Positions 9,763 to 19,491 of a DNA stretch of 64,000 nucleotides are shown here, piece by piece. A program made the position numbers and the translations under genes. The notes under the pieces were generated by a model, which was not told the origin of the DNA, did not search any database, and worked only from the letters and a program-made list of their open reading frames with translations. This DNA comes from Bacteroides sp. (GTDB lineage: Bacteria; Bacteroidota; Bacteroidia; Bacteroidales; Bacteroidaceae). Numbering within the stretch: the stretch's first letter is position 1; each line of letters opens with the position of its first letter. The stretch spans positions 93,062-157,061 of the forward strand of contig SUXW01000006.1 of NCBI GenBank assembly GCA_015060765.1, in the 5' to 3' direction.

Positions 9763-11169
9763 TTACTTGGCAACATGAATTATCACCCGCCGATAAGCCT
9801 TCAGTGTATGAGCGCCATTGTCTGTCACCTCACAAATCACGTGAATGGTATGTCCGGAAGCATCAGCAGGTAGTGTCAACGATGCTTGTGGTTTATCAGC
9901 ATTCGCCACCTCTACATGGCCTTGATATGTACCCGATTCGGGCATGACCCACCACTTATAGTTCAGTGCATCCCCATCAAGGTCATACGTATTTGTAGCA
10001 TCCAATGCAACGATATCGTTAGCATCGGCCTTCACCTTTATAGCGGCTAATCCCTTCTTGCCGTTCACTACAACAATCGGATTCCGATTACCCTTACCCT
10101 CTTTTGCCCAATCCATGCGTGCGGCAAAATTTCCGAAGATAGCCGGATAAAAATAATGTTCATATTTTTGCGAAATCTTCTTGATGGCCGGTGTTGTATT
10201 GGTGTAGCATTGCGTCTTCTTGTCGAGCGAGTTATCCCATACATAGTACCCGGCCCAACCTATTTCATTTACTTGAGAGGGGTCGTGCAAGCCATTGGGT
10301 AAACTTTGAAGATAGGAAGGTGTATCACCTTCAACCCCGTATTTGTTTTTCGGGTATCGTGCACCTAAGTGTCCATGATGTTGAATGTGCTTGGCATACT
10401 CATTCCAACTTTTACTACCTATATCGTTTTGTGTAAGCCATGCACTTTCGTCCCAAATAAAGAAGAGATCTTTACCGCACAATTCGCGCATCCACATGTG
10501 CGAACTAAGTTCGTATTTTCCTCTATCATGATACGAAAGGTCTTGATCAGTAATGGTATAAACACGGAGTTTGTTCAAAAAGGTTTTGAATTCCTTCTCC
10601 GTACGTGTTTGCTTCACTTGCCAGATGGCTTGAGCCAAAGTGTTTCCTCCACCCCACACACTAATCCAAATAGGACGATTATCCTTTTCGTCGGCCAATT
10701 GGACAATCATGTCACTCCCCTTCGAACGATTATTTTCGCCCAGCACTTTTGGCCCTGTTTTCGATGAGCCTAACATCACACGGTTACGCAGATACTCTAT
10801 GCTTGGCCAATAGCCAATGTATTGCTTCTTATTCTCTTTTTTAAGGGATAAGAACGAAGTCTGTTCCGAGCGTTTCATCAAATTGGGCAGGTCTTTTTCA
10901 TAAGCACTCAACGTATTGAAAATCGTATCCATCCAAGCTACCGGATAATCCCCAACATTCCATCCGGTAGTAGCCACAATGGCCTCTATCTCGTACAAAT
11001 CGGCATGCGCCAAAAGACGAATCAACGATTCCTGGTCATCAGGTTCAAGTGTTGCCGGTGCAATGTCGGTAAGTACTACCAAGCGTGGTTTCAATGTTTT
11101 CTCGATCGATTGTGCACAAACGCACATGCTAAATATAGCCAAAAGCGATAGTGAAAAAATCCTTTTCAT
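9763..11169 (-). CDS. Nucleoside hydrolase-like protein (DUF1593, Sde182-like), secreted
   Basis: A 468-aa protein beginning with a Sec signal peptide (hydrophobic residues about 3-17, ending near CVCAQ). The body (about 27-310) matches the DUF1593 nucleoside-hydrolase-like fold. It opens with LVVLTDIAPATLEPDDQESL, whose acidic cluster corresponds to the calcium- and ribose-binding Asp motif of nucleoside hydrolases, and contains WGGGNTLAQAIW. The C-terminal part (about 370-468) is a beta-sandwich-like domain (DLDGDALNYKWWV) as in Sde182-type cellulose-associated proteins. The substrate is not known; a role on plant polysaccharide has been suggested for the family. The upstream region holds an unusual set of phased dyads. 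Confidence 0.82.
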   Translation of the reverse strand: MKRIFSLSLLAIFSMCVCAQSIEKTLKPRLVVLTDIAPATLEPDDQESLIRLLAHADLYEIEAIVATTGWNVGDYPVAWMDTIFNTLSAYEKDLPNLMKRSEQTSFLSLKKENKKQYIGYWPSIEYLRNRVMLGSSKTGPKVLGENNRSKGSDMIVQLADEKDNRPIWISVWGGGNTLAQAIWQVKQTRTEKEFKTFLNKLRVYTITDQDLSYHDRGKYELSSHMWMRELCGKDLFFIWDESAWLTQNDIGSKSWNEYAKHIQHHGHLGARYPKNKYGVEGDTPSYLQSLPNGLHDPSQVNEIGWAGYYVWDNSLDKKTQCYTNTTPAIKKISQKYEHYFYPAIFGNFAARMDWAKEGKGNRNPIVVVNGKKGLAAIKVKADANDIVALDATNTYDLDGDALNYKWWVMPESGTYQGHVEVANADKPQASLTLPADASGHTIHVICEVTDNGAHTLKAYRRVIIHVAK

Positions 11170-11316
11170 ATTTTCATAGTTATAAAGAGTAATTTAAATG
11201 TCAGTTCGTTCTGAGGCTAAAGTTACTGAAATTTATTATTAGACAAACTATTTCAACAAAAAATTTGCAACCAATCAGGAAAAACTTACCACTTACAACT
11301 TTAAGTTTCAAAATAT

Positions 11317-11419
11317 TCCCTACATCCCTACATGATTATTTATATCATCCTGATTATCAAACAACAAACCATGTAGGGAAACATGTAGGGAGCATGTAGG
11401 GAAGGCTATTTCCCTACAT
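11317..11419. repeat. Cluster of six ATGTAGGGA elements
   Basis: Three direct copies of ATGTAGGGA lie at 11371-11379, 11383-11391 and 11394-11402. Three inverted copies (TCCCTACAT) lie at 11317-11325, 11325-11333 and 11411-11419. They sit about 150-250 bp upstream of the DUF1593 gene. A DNA-binding function is possible but unproven. Confidence 0.6.
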
Positions 11420-11489
11420 CCATCAAAGCTAATCATTAAGATATTAAAACCATAAGAATAAAGGTGAAAAGTATGATTATTTTTATGTT

Positions 11490-11563
11490 CTACCATATAG
11501 AACGTATAATCTACAATGTAAATCATACAATCTACAATGTAGTTTATATAAACTACGATGTAG
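11490..11563. repeat. Four CTAC-N3-GTAG dyads with 21-bp periodicity
   Basis: Imperfect 11-bp dyads lie at 11490-11500, 11511-11521, 11532-11542 and 11553-11563. Their centres (11495, 11516, 11537, 11558) are exactly 21 bp apart, two helical turns. The rest of the 11170-11751 gap is AT-rich with no convincing gene. Confidence 0.65.
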
Positions 11564-11696
11564 AACGTAAAATTAATTAGGTTTTAAATGCTTAATTATA
11601 AGGACTTATTCCTTTATCCCCCTACTCTTTCTGGGTTATAATCTACTCTATAAATGATGCAAGACAAATCGTTTTATAATATAGGTTATAGCTATA

Positions 11697-11728
11697 CAAA
11701 AAAAGTGCCCATCCTTTCGGATGAGCAC
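11697..11728 (-). terminator. Intrinsic terminator of the second POT transporter
   Basis: On the minus strand a 10-bp stem (11705-11714 with 11719-11728, one G-U pair) with a 4-nt loop is followed by a run of T. It lies 24 bp after the gene's stop codon. Confidence 0.88.
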
Positions 11729-11751
11729 TCCTTATTTTTATTGATAAGTGT

Positions 11752-13317
11752 TTACTTCGCAACACGTTCCAACCACTTCACCATAGAAAGCATAACAATC
11801 ATGGACGCGGCGGTTGCACCGACGAATACCAACCAACATGCCCAGATAGGTACACTGGTGTAAAGGATACCACCGATGAACAACAAGGAGTTACCTACGG
11901 CTGTTGCGGCCAACCAGCAACCTTGCATCAAACCTTGCAAGTGTGGAGGAGCTACCTTGGATACAAACGACAAGCCCAATGGAGAGATGAACAACTCGGC
12001 TACGGTCAGGATGAAATACAAGCCAATCATGATCCATGGAGTAACGCGGATAGCGTCAATCTGTTCGGCATTCATGGTTGCCAATGCATCCTTAGCAGGA
12101 AGTGTGAACGAGAATATCATCAAGAATACATAAGCCAAAGCGGCAATACCCATACCGATGGCAATCTTCATCGGAGTGGAAGGTTCTTTACCCTTTTGCT
12201 TCATGGAACCGAACAACCACATAATCAGCGGAGTCAATGTTACCACGAAGAACGGATTCACACATTGGAAGATTTCGGCACCCTTGATTTGAGTGAAGCC
12301 AAGATCGATGTTGATGACACTCAAGTCTACATAGTCGCGTGCAAAATAGGTCAACGAATAACCGTTCTGATGGAAAGACAACCAGAAGAAGATAACCACA
12401 CCGAATACGGCAAACAAAGCATAGATGCGTTGACGGATTTCGGTAGCGCTCATTTGGATTTCTTCCTTAGATACGGCAACCTTTTCATCCTTGTTGGCGG
12501 CTTGTACCTTCTTACCCGGATCCGGGAACTGCTTCTTGTTAGCCAAGTAGATGACCAAAGAAATGATCATAGCAAAGATAGCGGCCATGAAAGCGTAGTG
12601 GAAACCACGGTTGAATACATCCAGATAGTTGTTGACGAAAGTAGTCATATCGGCCACTTGTGTACCGTCGAGCACTACCTGATTAGCCAAAGTCTGCAAG
12701 TTTTCCATTGCTTGAGGAGCCATGTCGGCACCCTTTTCCAAGTATTGGTGACAAAGTTCCGGCAAGGTAGCATCGTAGTCGTATCCATTGGCCTTCAAGA
12801 ACCAATTACGTACGCCGATGGCAATCCATGGAGCAAAGAAACCACCAATGTTGATGAACATATAGAAAATCTGGAAACCGGAGTCGCGCATGCTGGAATA
12901 CTTGGGATCGTCGTACATCTGACCTACCAATGCTTGCAAGTTACCCTTGAACAAACCGTTACCGAAAGCGATGACCGCCAATCCCAAACAAGTCAATCCC
13001 AAATAAAGGCCAAGGCTTGGAACAGGTGTAGGTGTAGGAATGGCAATGATGAGATAACCGAAAGCCATCAATATCAAACCGGCCAGAATGGTTCCCTTGA
13101 AGTTCTTGGTCTTGTCGGCAATGATACCTCCCACCAACGCCAAGATGTAAATGGAAGCATAGAATGCCGAATAGATGTATCCGGTAGTTGTTTCGGACAA
13201 ACCGAATTTCGCAGAGATAAAGAGGGTCAGGATTGCCATCATGATGTAGAACCCGAAGCGTTCGCCCATGTTGGCCAAAGCGGCGGCAACCAACCCTTTA
13301 GGATGTTTACTGAACAT
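11752..13317 (-). CDS. Peptide MFS transporter (POT/PTR family), second copy
   Basis: A 521-aa multi-spanning transporter. The N-terminus (ANMGERFGFYIMMAILTLF) carries the ERFxxY proton and peptide motif in divergent form. GNGLFKGNLQALVGQMYDD is the second POT signature, and the central cytoplasmic linker is rich in Lys, Asp and Glu. An insertion of about 60 residues lies between helices (about 180-240), which the other POT protein in the window lacks. The two are distant paralogues rather than a recent duplication. Its own promoter and terminator indicate a single-gene unit. Confidence 0.9.
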   Translation of the reverse strand: MFSKHPKGLVAAALANMGERFGFYIMMAILTLFISAKFGLSETTTGYIYSAFYASIYILALVGGIIADKTKNFKGTILAGLILMAFGYLIIAIPTPTPVPSLGLYLGLTCLGLAVIAFGNGLFKGNLQALVGQMYDDPKYSSMRDSGFQIFYMFINIGGFFAPWIAIGVRNWFLKANGYDYDATLPELCHQYLEKGADMAPQAMENLQTLANQVVLDGTQVADMTTFVNNYLDVFNRGFHYAFMAAIFAMIISLVIYLANKKQFPDPGKKVQAANKDEKVAVSKEEIQMSATEIRQRIYALFAVFGVVIFFWLSFHQNGYSLTYFARDYVDLSVINIDLGFTQIKGAEIFQCVNPFFVVTLTPLIMWLFGSMKQKGKEPSTPMKIAIGMGIAALAYVFLMIFSFTLPAKDALATMNAEQIDAIRVTPWIMIGLYFILTVAELFISPLGLSFVSKVAPPHLQGLMQGCWLAATAVGNSLLFIGGILYTSVPIWACWLVFVGATAASMIVMLSMVKWLERVAK

Positions 13318-13360
13318 AAAATAAAGATTTATAAATTAATACTATATTTTTCTTTGTCTG

Positions 13361-13368
13361 CAAAGATA
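13361..13368 (-). promoter_or_regulatory. -7 box of the second POT transporter
   Basis: TATCTTTG on the minus strand, 44 bp before the ATG, matches TAnnTTTG. No clear -33 TTTG is seen. Confidence 0.5.
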
Positions 13369-13385
13369 TAATAAATCGGGTAATC

Positions 13386-13416
13386 TAAAAAAAAAGAGCC
13401 CATAAAGTGGCTCTTT
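13386..13416 (-). terminator. Intrinsic terminator of the ybaK-uvrA operon
   Basis: On the minus strand an 8-bp stem AAAGAGCC/GGCTCTTT (13409-13416 with 13393-13400) with an 8-nt loop is followed by a T run. It lies 8 bp after the stop of the deacylase gene. Confidence 0.85.
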
Positions 13417-13424
13417 TTAAGGAA

Positions 13425-13910
13425 TTATTCATCGACGAGACTACAAATTTCTGCTTTCGCCTCCTTTATCAAGTCCTGAGGAGCGATTTTGATTTGCAAC
13501 CCACGAATACCGGCACTTACATAGATATGTGGAAAACGGTTACAACTTTCGTGGATGTATGTAGGGAAATGTTTCTTCATGCCGATGGGGGAACATCCAC
13601 CCCGGATATAACCGGTCAGCGGCAACAAATCCTTCATGGGTATCAGGTCGCATTTCTTATTGCCCGATACCTTGGCCGCCTTTTTCAGGTTCACTTCCTG
13701 CTCACCGGGTATCACACAAACAAAATAACCCGACTTCTCACCATGCAATACCAAGGTCTTGAACACCTGTTCGATGTTTTCTCCCAGACTTTCGGCCACA
13801 TGGATAGCACTCAAATCGTTCTCGTCCACTTCATAGGGTATCAGTTCGTATGCCACCTTTGCCTTGTCCAACAAACGGGCCACATTGGTTTTCGCTATCT
13901 TTTCTTTCAT
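13425..13910 (-). CDS. ybaK: Cys-tRNA(Pro)/Cys-tRNA(Cys) deacylase
   Basis: A 161-aa YbaK/EbsC-family protein. It hydrolyses cysteine mischarged on tRNA-Pro (and probably tRNA-Cys). The family's conserved Lys and Gly-rich core is visible in KTLVLHGEKSGYFVCVIPG, GNKKCDLI and GYIRGGCSPIGMKK, the last holding the GxxSPxG loop that binds the aminoacyl end. Its start overlaps the uvrA stop by 4 bp, so it is translated after uvrA from one message. A functional link to uvrA is not expected. Confidence 0.92.
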   Translation of the reverse strand: MKEKIAKTNVARLLDKAKVAYELIPYEVDENDLSAIHVAESLGENIEQVFKTLVLHGEKSGYFVCVIPGEQEVNLKKAAKVSGNKKCDLIPMKDLLPLTGYIRGGCSPIGMKKHFPTYIHESCNRFPHIYVSAGIRGLQIKIAPQDLIKEAKAEICSLVDE

Positions 13911-16732
13911 GACAATTCTTCTTTAATGAACGCCGGAGTATAGCCCGACAAACTTTCCGCCACTTCTTCGGGGGTACCTACAGACAATACCTGTCCCCCA
14001 CCACGGCCCCCTTCGGGTCCCATATCAATGATATGGTCGGCTTGTTTGATGACATCCAGGTTGTGTTCAATGACAATGACCGTATTTCCCTTGTCCACCA
14101 ACCGATTGAGTACATTCATCAACACGCGGATATCTTCAAAGTGAAGTCCGGTAGTCGGCTCATCAAGGATATAGATGGTCTTCCCCGTATCCCGCTTAGC
14201 CAGTTCGGTAGCCAGTTTCACCCGTTGACTTTCACCTCCCGACAACGTAGTGGAAGGTTGTCCCAACTTGATATATCCCAATCCTACATCTTGCAATACC
14301 TTGATTTTATTCAAGATAGACGGTACATTCTCAAAGAATTCCACCGCACGGTTGATGGTCATATCGAGTACATCGGCTATCGATTTTCCCTTAAACCGCA
14401 CTTCGAGTGTTTCCCGATTGTACCGCTTTCCGTGACAAGCTTCGCAAGGCACCATTACATCGGGCAGGAAATTCATTTCGATGGTCTTGTATCCATTGCC
14501 TCCACAAGTCTCACACCGGCCTCCCACCACATTGAATGAAAAACGTCCCGGCTTATAGCCGCGTATTTTGGCTTCGGGCAAGTTGACAAACAAATTACGG
14601 ATATCCGAGAACACACCCGTATAGGTAGCCGGATTGGAACGGGGTGTACGTCCCAACGGCGATTGGTCTACGTTCACTACCTTGTCCACATATTCCAAAC
14701 CCTCGATGGCATCGTAAGCCAAGGGGTCTTGCAACGAACGGTAAAAATATTGGGAAAGAATGGGTTGCAAGGTATCGTTGATCAGGGTGGACTTTCCACT
14801 TCCCGATACACCGGTTACACAAATCAGTTTACCCAATGGAAACTCCACATCCACATTCTTCAGATTATTTCCTCTGGCTCCTTTCAAGACCAGTGCCCGT
14901 CCATTGCCCGTCCTCCGTTTCTGGGGCACTTCAATCTTCAGCTTCCCCGTCAGATAGTTGGATGTGAGTGTATCTTCTTGCAACATCTTTTGAGGAGTTC
15001 CTTCGAAGACCACCTCACCTCCCATTCTACCGGCATGGGGACCCATATCCACTACATAATCGGCCGACAACATCATATCCTTGTCATGCTCCACAACTAT
15101 GACGGAATTGCCCGTATCGCGCAATTTCTTCAAGGAATTGATCAGGCGCAGATTATCTCGTTGGTGCAAACCAATACTCGGTTCATCGAGTATATAGAGC
15201 ACATTCACCAGTTGGGAACCTATCTGGGTAGCCAATCGGATACGTTGACTCTCACCTCCCGAAAGCGATACCGACGAACGGTTGAGCGACAAATAATCCA
15301 ACCCCACATCGAGCAGGAAGCGCAAACGGCTACGCAACTCCTTCAAGATTTCGGCGGCAATCATGCGTTGCTTGTTGTCCAACAAAGGTTCCACCTGTTC
15401 CAACCATTCATACAACTCACTGATATCCATGCTGGCCAGTTCGTAGATGTTCTTGTCATGGATACGGAAATGAAGGGCTTCTTTATTCAAACGGGCACCC
15501 TTGCACTCCGGACATACATCCGTCTTGGCAAACTGATCGGCCCATTTCTGCGCGGTGGCCGATGAGTCCTTTTCCTGCATCAGTTGGATGTATTTGATGA
15601 TTCCTTCGTAAGTGGTAAAGTAATCGGAAGTGGTATGTATGAGCGAACTCTTTATTTTAATCCGTTCGTCCGAACCGTACAACACCTCCTCAATCGCCTC
15701 CTGGGGAAATTCCTTGAGAGGAGTCTTCAGGTTCAAGCCATACTTGTCGAGCATCGCCTCCAATTGCCAGAATATCATGGAATTCTTGTATTTTCCCAAA
15801 GGAGCCACGGCCCCTTCATGAATGGAAAGGTTACGGTTGGGTATCACCTTATCTATATCTACCAGATTGACGTATCCCAAGCCCTTACAACGGGGACATG
15901 CTCCTTGCGGTGAATTGAAGGAGAAATTATGAGGAGCCGGTTCCTTATACGACAAACCGCTCACCGGACACATCAGTCGCTTGCTATAATGACGCACCTC
16001 GTTGGTCTCTGCATCCAGAATCATGATCAGTCCGTCACCTTGGTGCATGGCCGTAGCGATACTCTGCTTCAACCGCTTTTCCTCCTTGTCGCCCACCGCC
16101 AACTTGTCAACTACCATTTCTATATCGTGATTCTTGTAACGGTCCAGTTTCATGCCATGAAGCACTTCCTTCACTTCGCCATCCACTCTGACATACAGAT
16201 AGCCTTTCTTGCGCACTTGTTCGAAGAGTTCCTTGTAATGTCCTTTACGGGTACGCACCAATGGAGCAAGAATATAGATCCGTTTGCCCCTGTATTCCTG
16301 GAAGATCAAGTTATAGATCTGCTCTTCGGTATACTTCACCATCTTTTCTCCCGATTCATACGAATAGGCCACCCCCGCCCTTGCATATAGCAGACGAAGA
16401 AAATCGTATATCTCGGTAGTAGTGCCTACCGTAGAGCGAGGATTCTTGTTGGTAGTTTTCTGCTCGATGGAAATGACGGGACTCAATCCGGTAATCTTAT
16501 CCACATCCGGACGCTCCATCCCTCCGAGGAAATTACGCGCATAAGCCGAGAACGTTTCAATGTAGCGGCGCTGGCCTTCCGCAAAAATGGTATCAAAGGC
16601 CAACGAAGACTTACCGCTTCCACTCAAACCGGTAATAACCGTCAGACTATCGCGTGGGATTTCCACATCTATATTTTTCAGATTATGCACACGGGCTCCG
16701 TATACATGAATCCGCTCTTTACCTTCTTCCAT
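13907..16732 (-). CDS. uvrA: Excinuclease ABC subunit A
   Basis: The damage-recognition ATPase of nucleotide excision repair, which loads UvrB. From the ATG at 16732 it has 941 aa; a TTG six bases upstream is also in frame. There are two ABC modules, each with a Walker A (GLSGSGKSS near residue 33; GVSGSGKST in the C-terminal half) and signatures [13 protein letters not shown] and [13 protein letters not shown]. Zinc-binding cysteines appear as [16 protein letters not shown] and CETCGGNGY...CEACHGKRY. The length is typical. It is transcribed divergently from the LysM protein gene and forms an operon with ybaK. Confidence 0.97.
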   Translation of the reverse strand: MEEGKERIHVYGARVHNLKNIDVEIPRDSLTVITGLSGSGKSSLAFDTIFAEGQRRYIETFSAYARNFLGGMERPDVDKITGLSPVISIEQKTTNKNPRSTVGTTTEIYDFLRLLYARAGVAYSYESGEKMVKYTEEQIYNLIFQEYRGKRIYILAPLVRTRKGHYKELFEQVRKKGYLYVRVDGEVKEVLHGMKLDRYKNHDIEMVVDKLAVGDKEEKRLKQSIATAMHQGDGLIMILDAETNEVRHYSKRLMCPVSGLSYKEPAPHNFSFNSPQGACPRCKGLGYVNLVDIDKVIPNRNLSIHEGAVAPLGKYKNSMIFWQLEAMLDKYGLNLKTPLKEFPQEAIEEVLYGSDERIKIKSSLIHTTSDYFTTYEGIIKYIQLMQEKDSSATAQKWADQFAKTDVCPECKGARLNKEALHFRIHDKNIYELASMDISELYEWLEQVEPLLDNKQRMIAAEILKELRSRLRFLLDVGLDYLSLNRSSVSLSGGESQRIRLATQIGSQLVNVLYILDEPSIGLHQRDNLRLINSLKKLRDTGNSVIVVEHDKDMMLSADYVVDMGPHAGRMGGEVVFEGTPQKMLQEDTLTSNYLTGKLKIEVPQKRRTGNGRALVLKGARGNNLKNVDVEFPLGKLICVTGVSGSGKSTLINDTLQPILSQYFYRSLQDPLAYDAIEGLEYVDKVVNVDQSPLGRTPRSNPATYTGVFSDIRNLFVNLPEAKIRGYKPGRFSFNVVGGRCETCGGNGYKTIEMNFLPDVMVPCEACHGKRYNRETLEVRFKGKSIADVLDMTINRAVEFFENVPSILNKIKVLQDVGLGYIKLGQPSTTLSGGESQRVKLATELAKRDTGKTIYILDEPTTGLHFEDIRVLMNVLNRLVDKGNTVIVIEHNLDVIKQADHIIDMGPEGGRGGGQVLSVGTPEEVAESLSGYTPAFIKEELS

Positions 16733-16877
16733 ATTCAATCAATTAATCTTGCAAAAATAATGCATCCCGATGAAATATTTGGTTAAAAAGCATAATAATC
16801 TTCGGGTTTCTGTACAGATAATGCCATGGAAATACTTTTTTTTGTAATTTTGTAGCTTGTAATCAGATTCATTAGAA

Positions 16878-18698
16878 ATGAAATTAATACGTATTATATT
16901 CATCATAGCCGGCATGGCTATATGGTCCATAGGGAAAGTGGCTTCACAAAACACTCCCAACTTCTTTCTGCACACGGTAACCAAAGGCCAAAGTCTGTAC
17001 TCCATCGCCAGCATGTATCATGTGACGATAGAAGAGATTGTCCGCTTGAACCCCGGAAGCGATGTACGCATCAAGGCTGGTGAAGCCTTGAAGATTCCGC
17101 AGAAAACGAACAATCAGGTGACTTTCCATACCATCCAACCGGGAGAAACGTTGTATAAGTTGACCGTGCGCTACGGAGTATCCGCCCAACGCATCTGTCA
17201 GGCCAACCCGGGTTTGAGTGCCAAGAACTTCCGCATCGGACAGGTAGTGGCCATCCCTCCACAACAAACCGAGTCCGCGGAAAAGCCTACACAACAACCG
17301 GTTGCCAACCAACCAACTCCTTCTACCCAAAAAGAATCGGAAGGATTGAAACCCAATTGCCGCGATATGCACCGCATCCAACGGAAAGAAACCGTCTATA
17401 GCATCAGTAAACTATATGGCATTACAGAAGAAGAACTGATTGCCGCCAATCCTGAAATACGCAACAAGAAGTTGAAAAAGGGAAAATTCTTGTGCATACC
17501 GTATGCCAAGGACCCGTCATCGGGCAACTACCGACCAACAACGACAGAAGGAAAGACAAGTGGTACTCCCCTTTCCAACGATGAACTCTTCCGCAAAAAC
17601 CAAAAGGAAAGCAAGAAATACCCCTCCATCAAAGCGGCCGTATTATTGCCCTTCATGACCCACGAAAATGCCAACCACAACGAACAAATGCGCATGGTGG
17701 AATTCTACGAAGGTTTCCTGATAGCGGTGGATAGTTTGAAACAGATGGGAGTATCGGTCGACCTGTACACTTACGATACCGGAAAGACGGCTGCTTCGGC
17801 CAATCAGATCTTGAACAAAAAGGAATTGAAGGATATGGATATCATCTTCGGTCCCGCTTATCCGGATCAGGTGAAAGGCATAGCCGATTTCGCACAGAAG
17901 CATAAAATCCGTCTGGTCATTCCGTTTACCTCCAAGAGTAATGAAGTATTCAACAATCCGTATATACATCAGGTCAACACACCTCAATCTTACTTGTATT
18001 CAGAGGTTTACGAACATTTCACCCGTAAGTTCACCACTTCCAACATCATCTTTCTGGATGCAATGAACGGCGACAAGGAAAAGGACGAATTCATCAAAGG
18101 ATTGAAGGAAGAACTGAAGAACAAACGGATTCCTTTCCAAGAACTACAAGGGGATGCCATCACTCCAGAAGCCTTGAAAGGTACGATGAACCATGTACTC
18201 GACAATGTCTTCATCCCCACTTCGGGAAAAAATACGGCTCTCATCAAGTTGTTACCTCAACTGACCATTGCCAAGCGAGAAAATCCCGATTATCGGATCA
18301 TGCTTTTCGGATATCCGGAATGGCAGACCTATACGTACGATCATCTGTCCAGCTTCTTTGAACTGGATACCTATTTCTATTCGTCATTCTATACGAACAA
18401 CCTGTTCCCATCGGCCGTACAATTCAATGCGGCCTACCGGAAATGGTTCAGTAAGGACATGGCCAACACCTACCCCAAATATGGCATGTTGGGCTTCGAC
18501 ATCGGTTTCTTCTTCCTGAAAGGTCTCCACCAATACGGAACCCAATGGGAAGAGAATATGAACAATTTGAAAATCAGCCCTATACAAACCGGATTCAAGT
18601 TTGATCGGGTCAACAATTGGGGCGGATTCATCAACCGTAAAGTATTCTTCATTCACTTTACGAAAGACTTTGAACTGATTAAATTGGACTTTGAATGA
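16878..18698 (+). CDS. LysM-repeat protein with periplasmic-binding-like domain
   Basis: A 606-aa secreted protein starting with a Sec signal peptide. Three LysM repeats follow at about 32-75, 82-125 and 160-210; each starts H-x-V/I-x-x-G/K-x-x-x-Y and ends in a xxIP motif, so each should bind peptidoglycan. A linker leads to a long C-terminal domain (about 250-606) beginning IKAAVLLPF, which resembles type-1 periplasmic binding proteins of the amino-acid receptor class. In Bacteroidetes this layout sits beside PorT-like barrels, as here: its stop overlaps the barrel gene start by 4 bp. It is probably a cell-wall-tethered envelope protein; the ligand is unknown. A TAATTTTG -7 box lies at 16845-16852. 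Confidence 0.85.
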   Translation: MKLIRIIFIIAGMAIWSIGKVASQNTPNFFLHTVTKGQSLYSIASMYHVTIEEIVRLNPGSDVRIKAGEALKIPQKTNNQVTFHTIQPGETLYKLTVRYGVSAQRICQANPGLSAKNFRIGQVVAIPPQQTESAEKPTQQPVANQPTPSTQKESEGLKPNCRDMHRIQRKETVYSISKLYGITEEELIAANPEIRNKKLKKGKFLCIPYAKDPSSGNYRPTTTEGKTSGTPLSNDELFRKNQKESKKYPSIKAAVLLPFMTHENANHNEQMRMVEFYEGFLIAVDSLKQMGVSVDLYTYDTGKTAASANQILNKKELKDMDIIFGPAYPDQVKGIADFAQKHKIRLVIPFTSKSNEVFNNPYIHQVNTPQSYLYSEVYEHFTRKFTTSNIIFLDAMNGDKEKDEFIKGLKEELKNKRIPFQELQGDAITPEALKGTMNHVLDNVFIPTSGKNTALIKLLPQLTIAKRENPDYRIMLFGYPEWQTYTYDHLSSFFELDTYFYSSFYTNNLFPSAVQFNAAYRKWFSKDMANTYPKYGMLGFDIGFFFLKGLHQYGTQWEENMNNLKISPIQTGFKFDRVNNWGGFINRKVFFIHFTKDFELIKLDFE

Positions 18699-19405
18699 GC
18701 ATGAATAACTATAAACGGACCTTATTGGTTTGGGGCATGGCACTCTTGTTCACCTTGCCCGCCATGGGACAACTCGGCGAACTCCGAAATGAACTGGCCG
18801 TCGGTTTCAATGCCGGTATGAACATGAGTAAAGTGGATTTCAGTCCCCGTATCAAAATGAAGAACCAGAATGGCATGTCGATGGGTATCACGGTCCGCTA
18901 CATGTGCGAGAAGTATTTCAAGATGATGTGCGGCATCCAGGGAGAAATCAATTATTCCCAACGCGGATGGAACGAACTGATTGAAGACGGTTCGGAAAAC
19001 ACCTACAACCGGGTTATGAACTACGTAGAAGTCCCATTGTTGGCCCACCTTGCATTCGGTAAGGATTCCCGGACAAAAGGGATGAAATTCTTCATCAACC
19101 TGGGTCCCCAATTCGCCTATTTCCTGAGCGACAAGGAGAATATGGGAGGAGAATGGAATACCTCCATGAGACCCAACGGAGTGGTCTACCAATACGGTAA
19201 AGCGGTAGAAAACAAGTTCGATTACGGTATTGTTGCAGGTGGAGGTCTTGAACTGAGTACCCCTATCGGCCATTTCCTCGTGGAAGGACGCTATTACTAT
19301 GGTTTGGCCGATTTCTACAACAACTCCAAGAAAGACGAATTCGGACGTTCCGGCCATTCTTACATCGGAGTACGAATGACCTATCTATACGATTTATCCA
19401 AATAA
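18695..19405 (+). CDS. PorT-like outer-membrane beta-barrel protein
   Basis: A 236-aa protein with an N-terminal signal peptide (cleavage likely after TLPAMGQ) and alternating-hydrophobicity strands ending in an aromatic-rich C-terminal strand (YIGVRMTYLYDL). This fits the small OmpA/PorT-type eight-strand barrel family. PorT of Porphyromonas gingivalis, a related protein, is needed for type IX secretion. I do not claim that function here, because many paralogues exist. The start at 18695 overlaps the LysM gene stop; an ATG six bases later is also possible. A strong hairpin terminator follows. Confidence 0.8.
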   Translation: MSMNNYKRTLLVWGMALLFTLPAMGQLGELRNELAVGFNAGMNMSKVDFSPRIKMKNQNGMSMGITVRYMCEKYFKMMCGIQGEINYSQRGWNELIEDGSENTYNRVMNYVEVPLLAHLAFGKDSRTKGMKFFINLGPQFAYFLSDKENMGGEWNTSMRPNGVVYQYGKAVENKFDYGIVAGGGLELSTPIGHFLVEGRYYYGLADFYNNSKKDEFGRSGHSYIGVRMTYLYDLSK

Positions 19406-19424
19406 CGGGGACCCCGTACAAAGT

Positions 19425-19471
19425 AAAAGCAGAAAATTCATCAGAGCAACTCCCATGAATTTTCTGCTTTT
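19425..19471. terminator. Bidirectional intrinsic terminator
   Basis: A perfect 17-bp stem (19425-19441 with 19455-19471) with a 13-nt loop and T/A-rich ends lies between the convergent barrel and dapA genes. Confidence 0.9.
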
Positions 19472-19491
19472 GTTTTATCTATATAGTACTA

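Noticed and set aside
11923..13371. A 482-aa plus-strand open frame
   Set aside because: Exact antisense shadow of the second POT transporter, rich in His, Gln and Asp as expected of such shadows.
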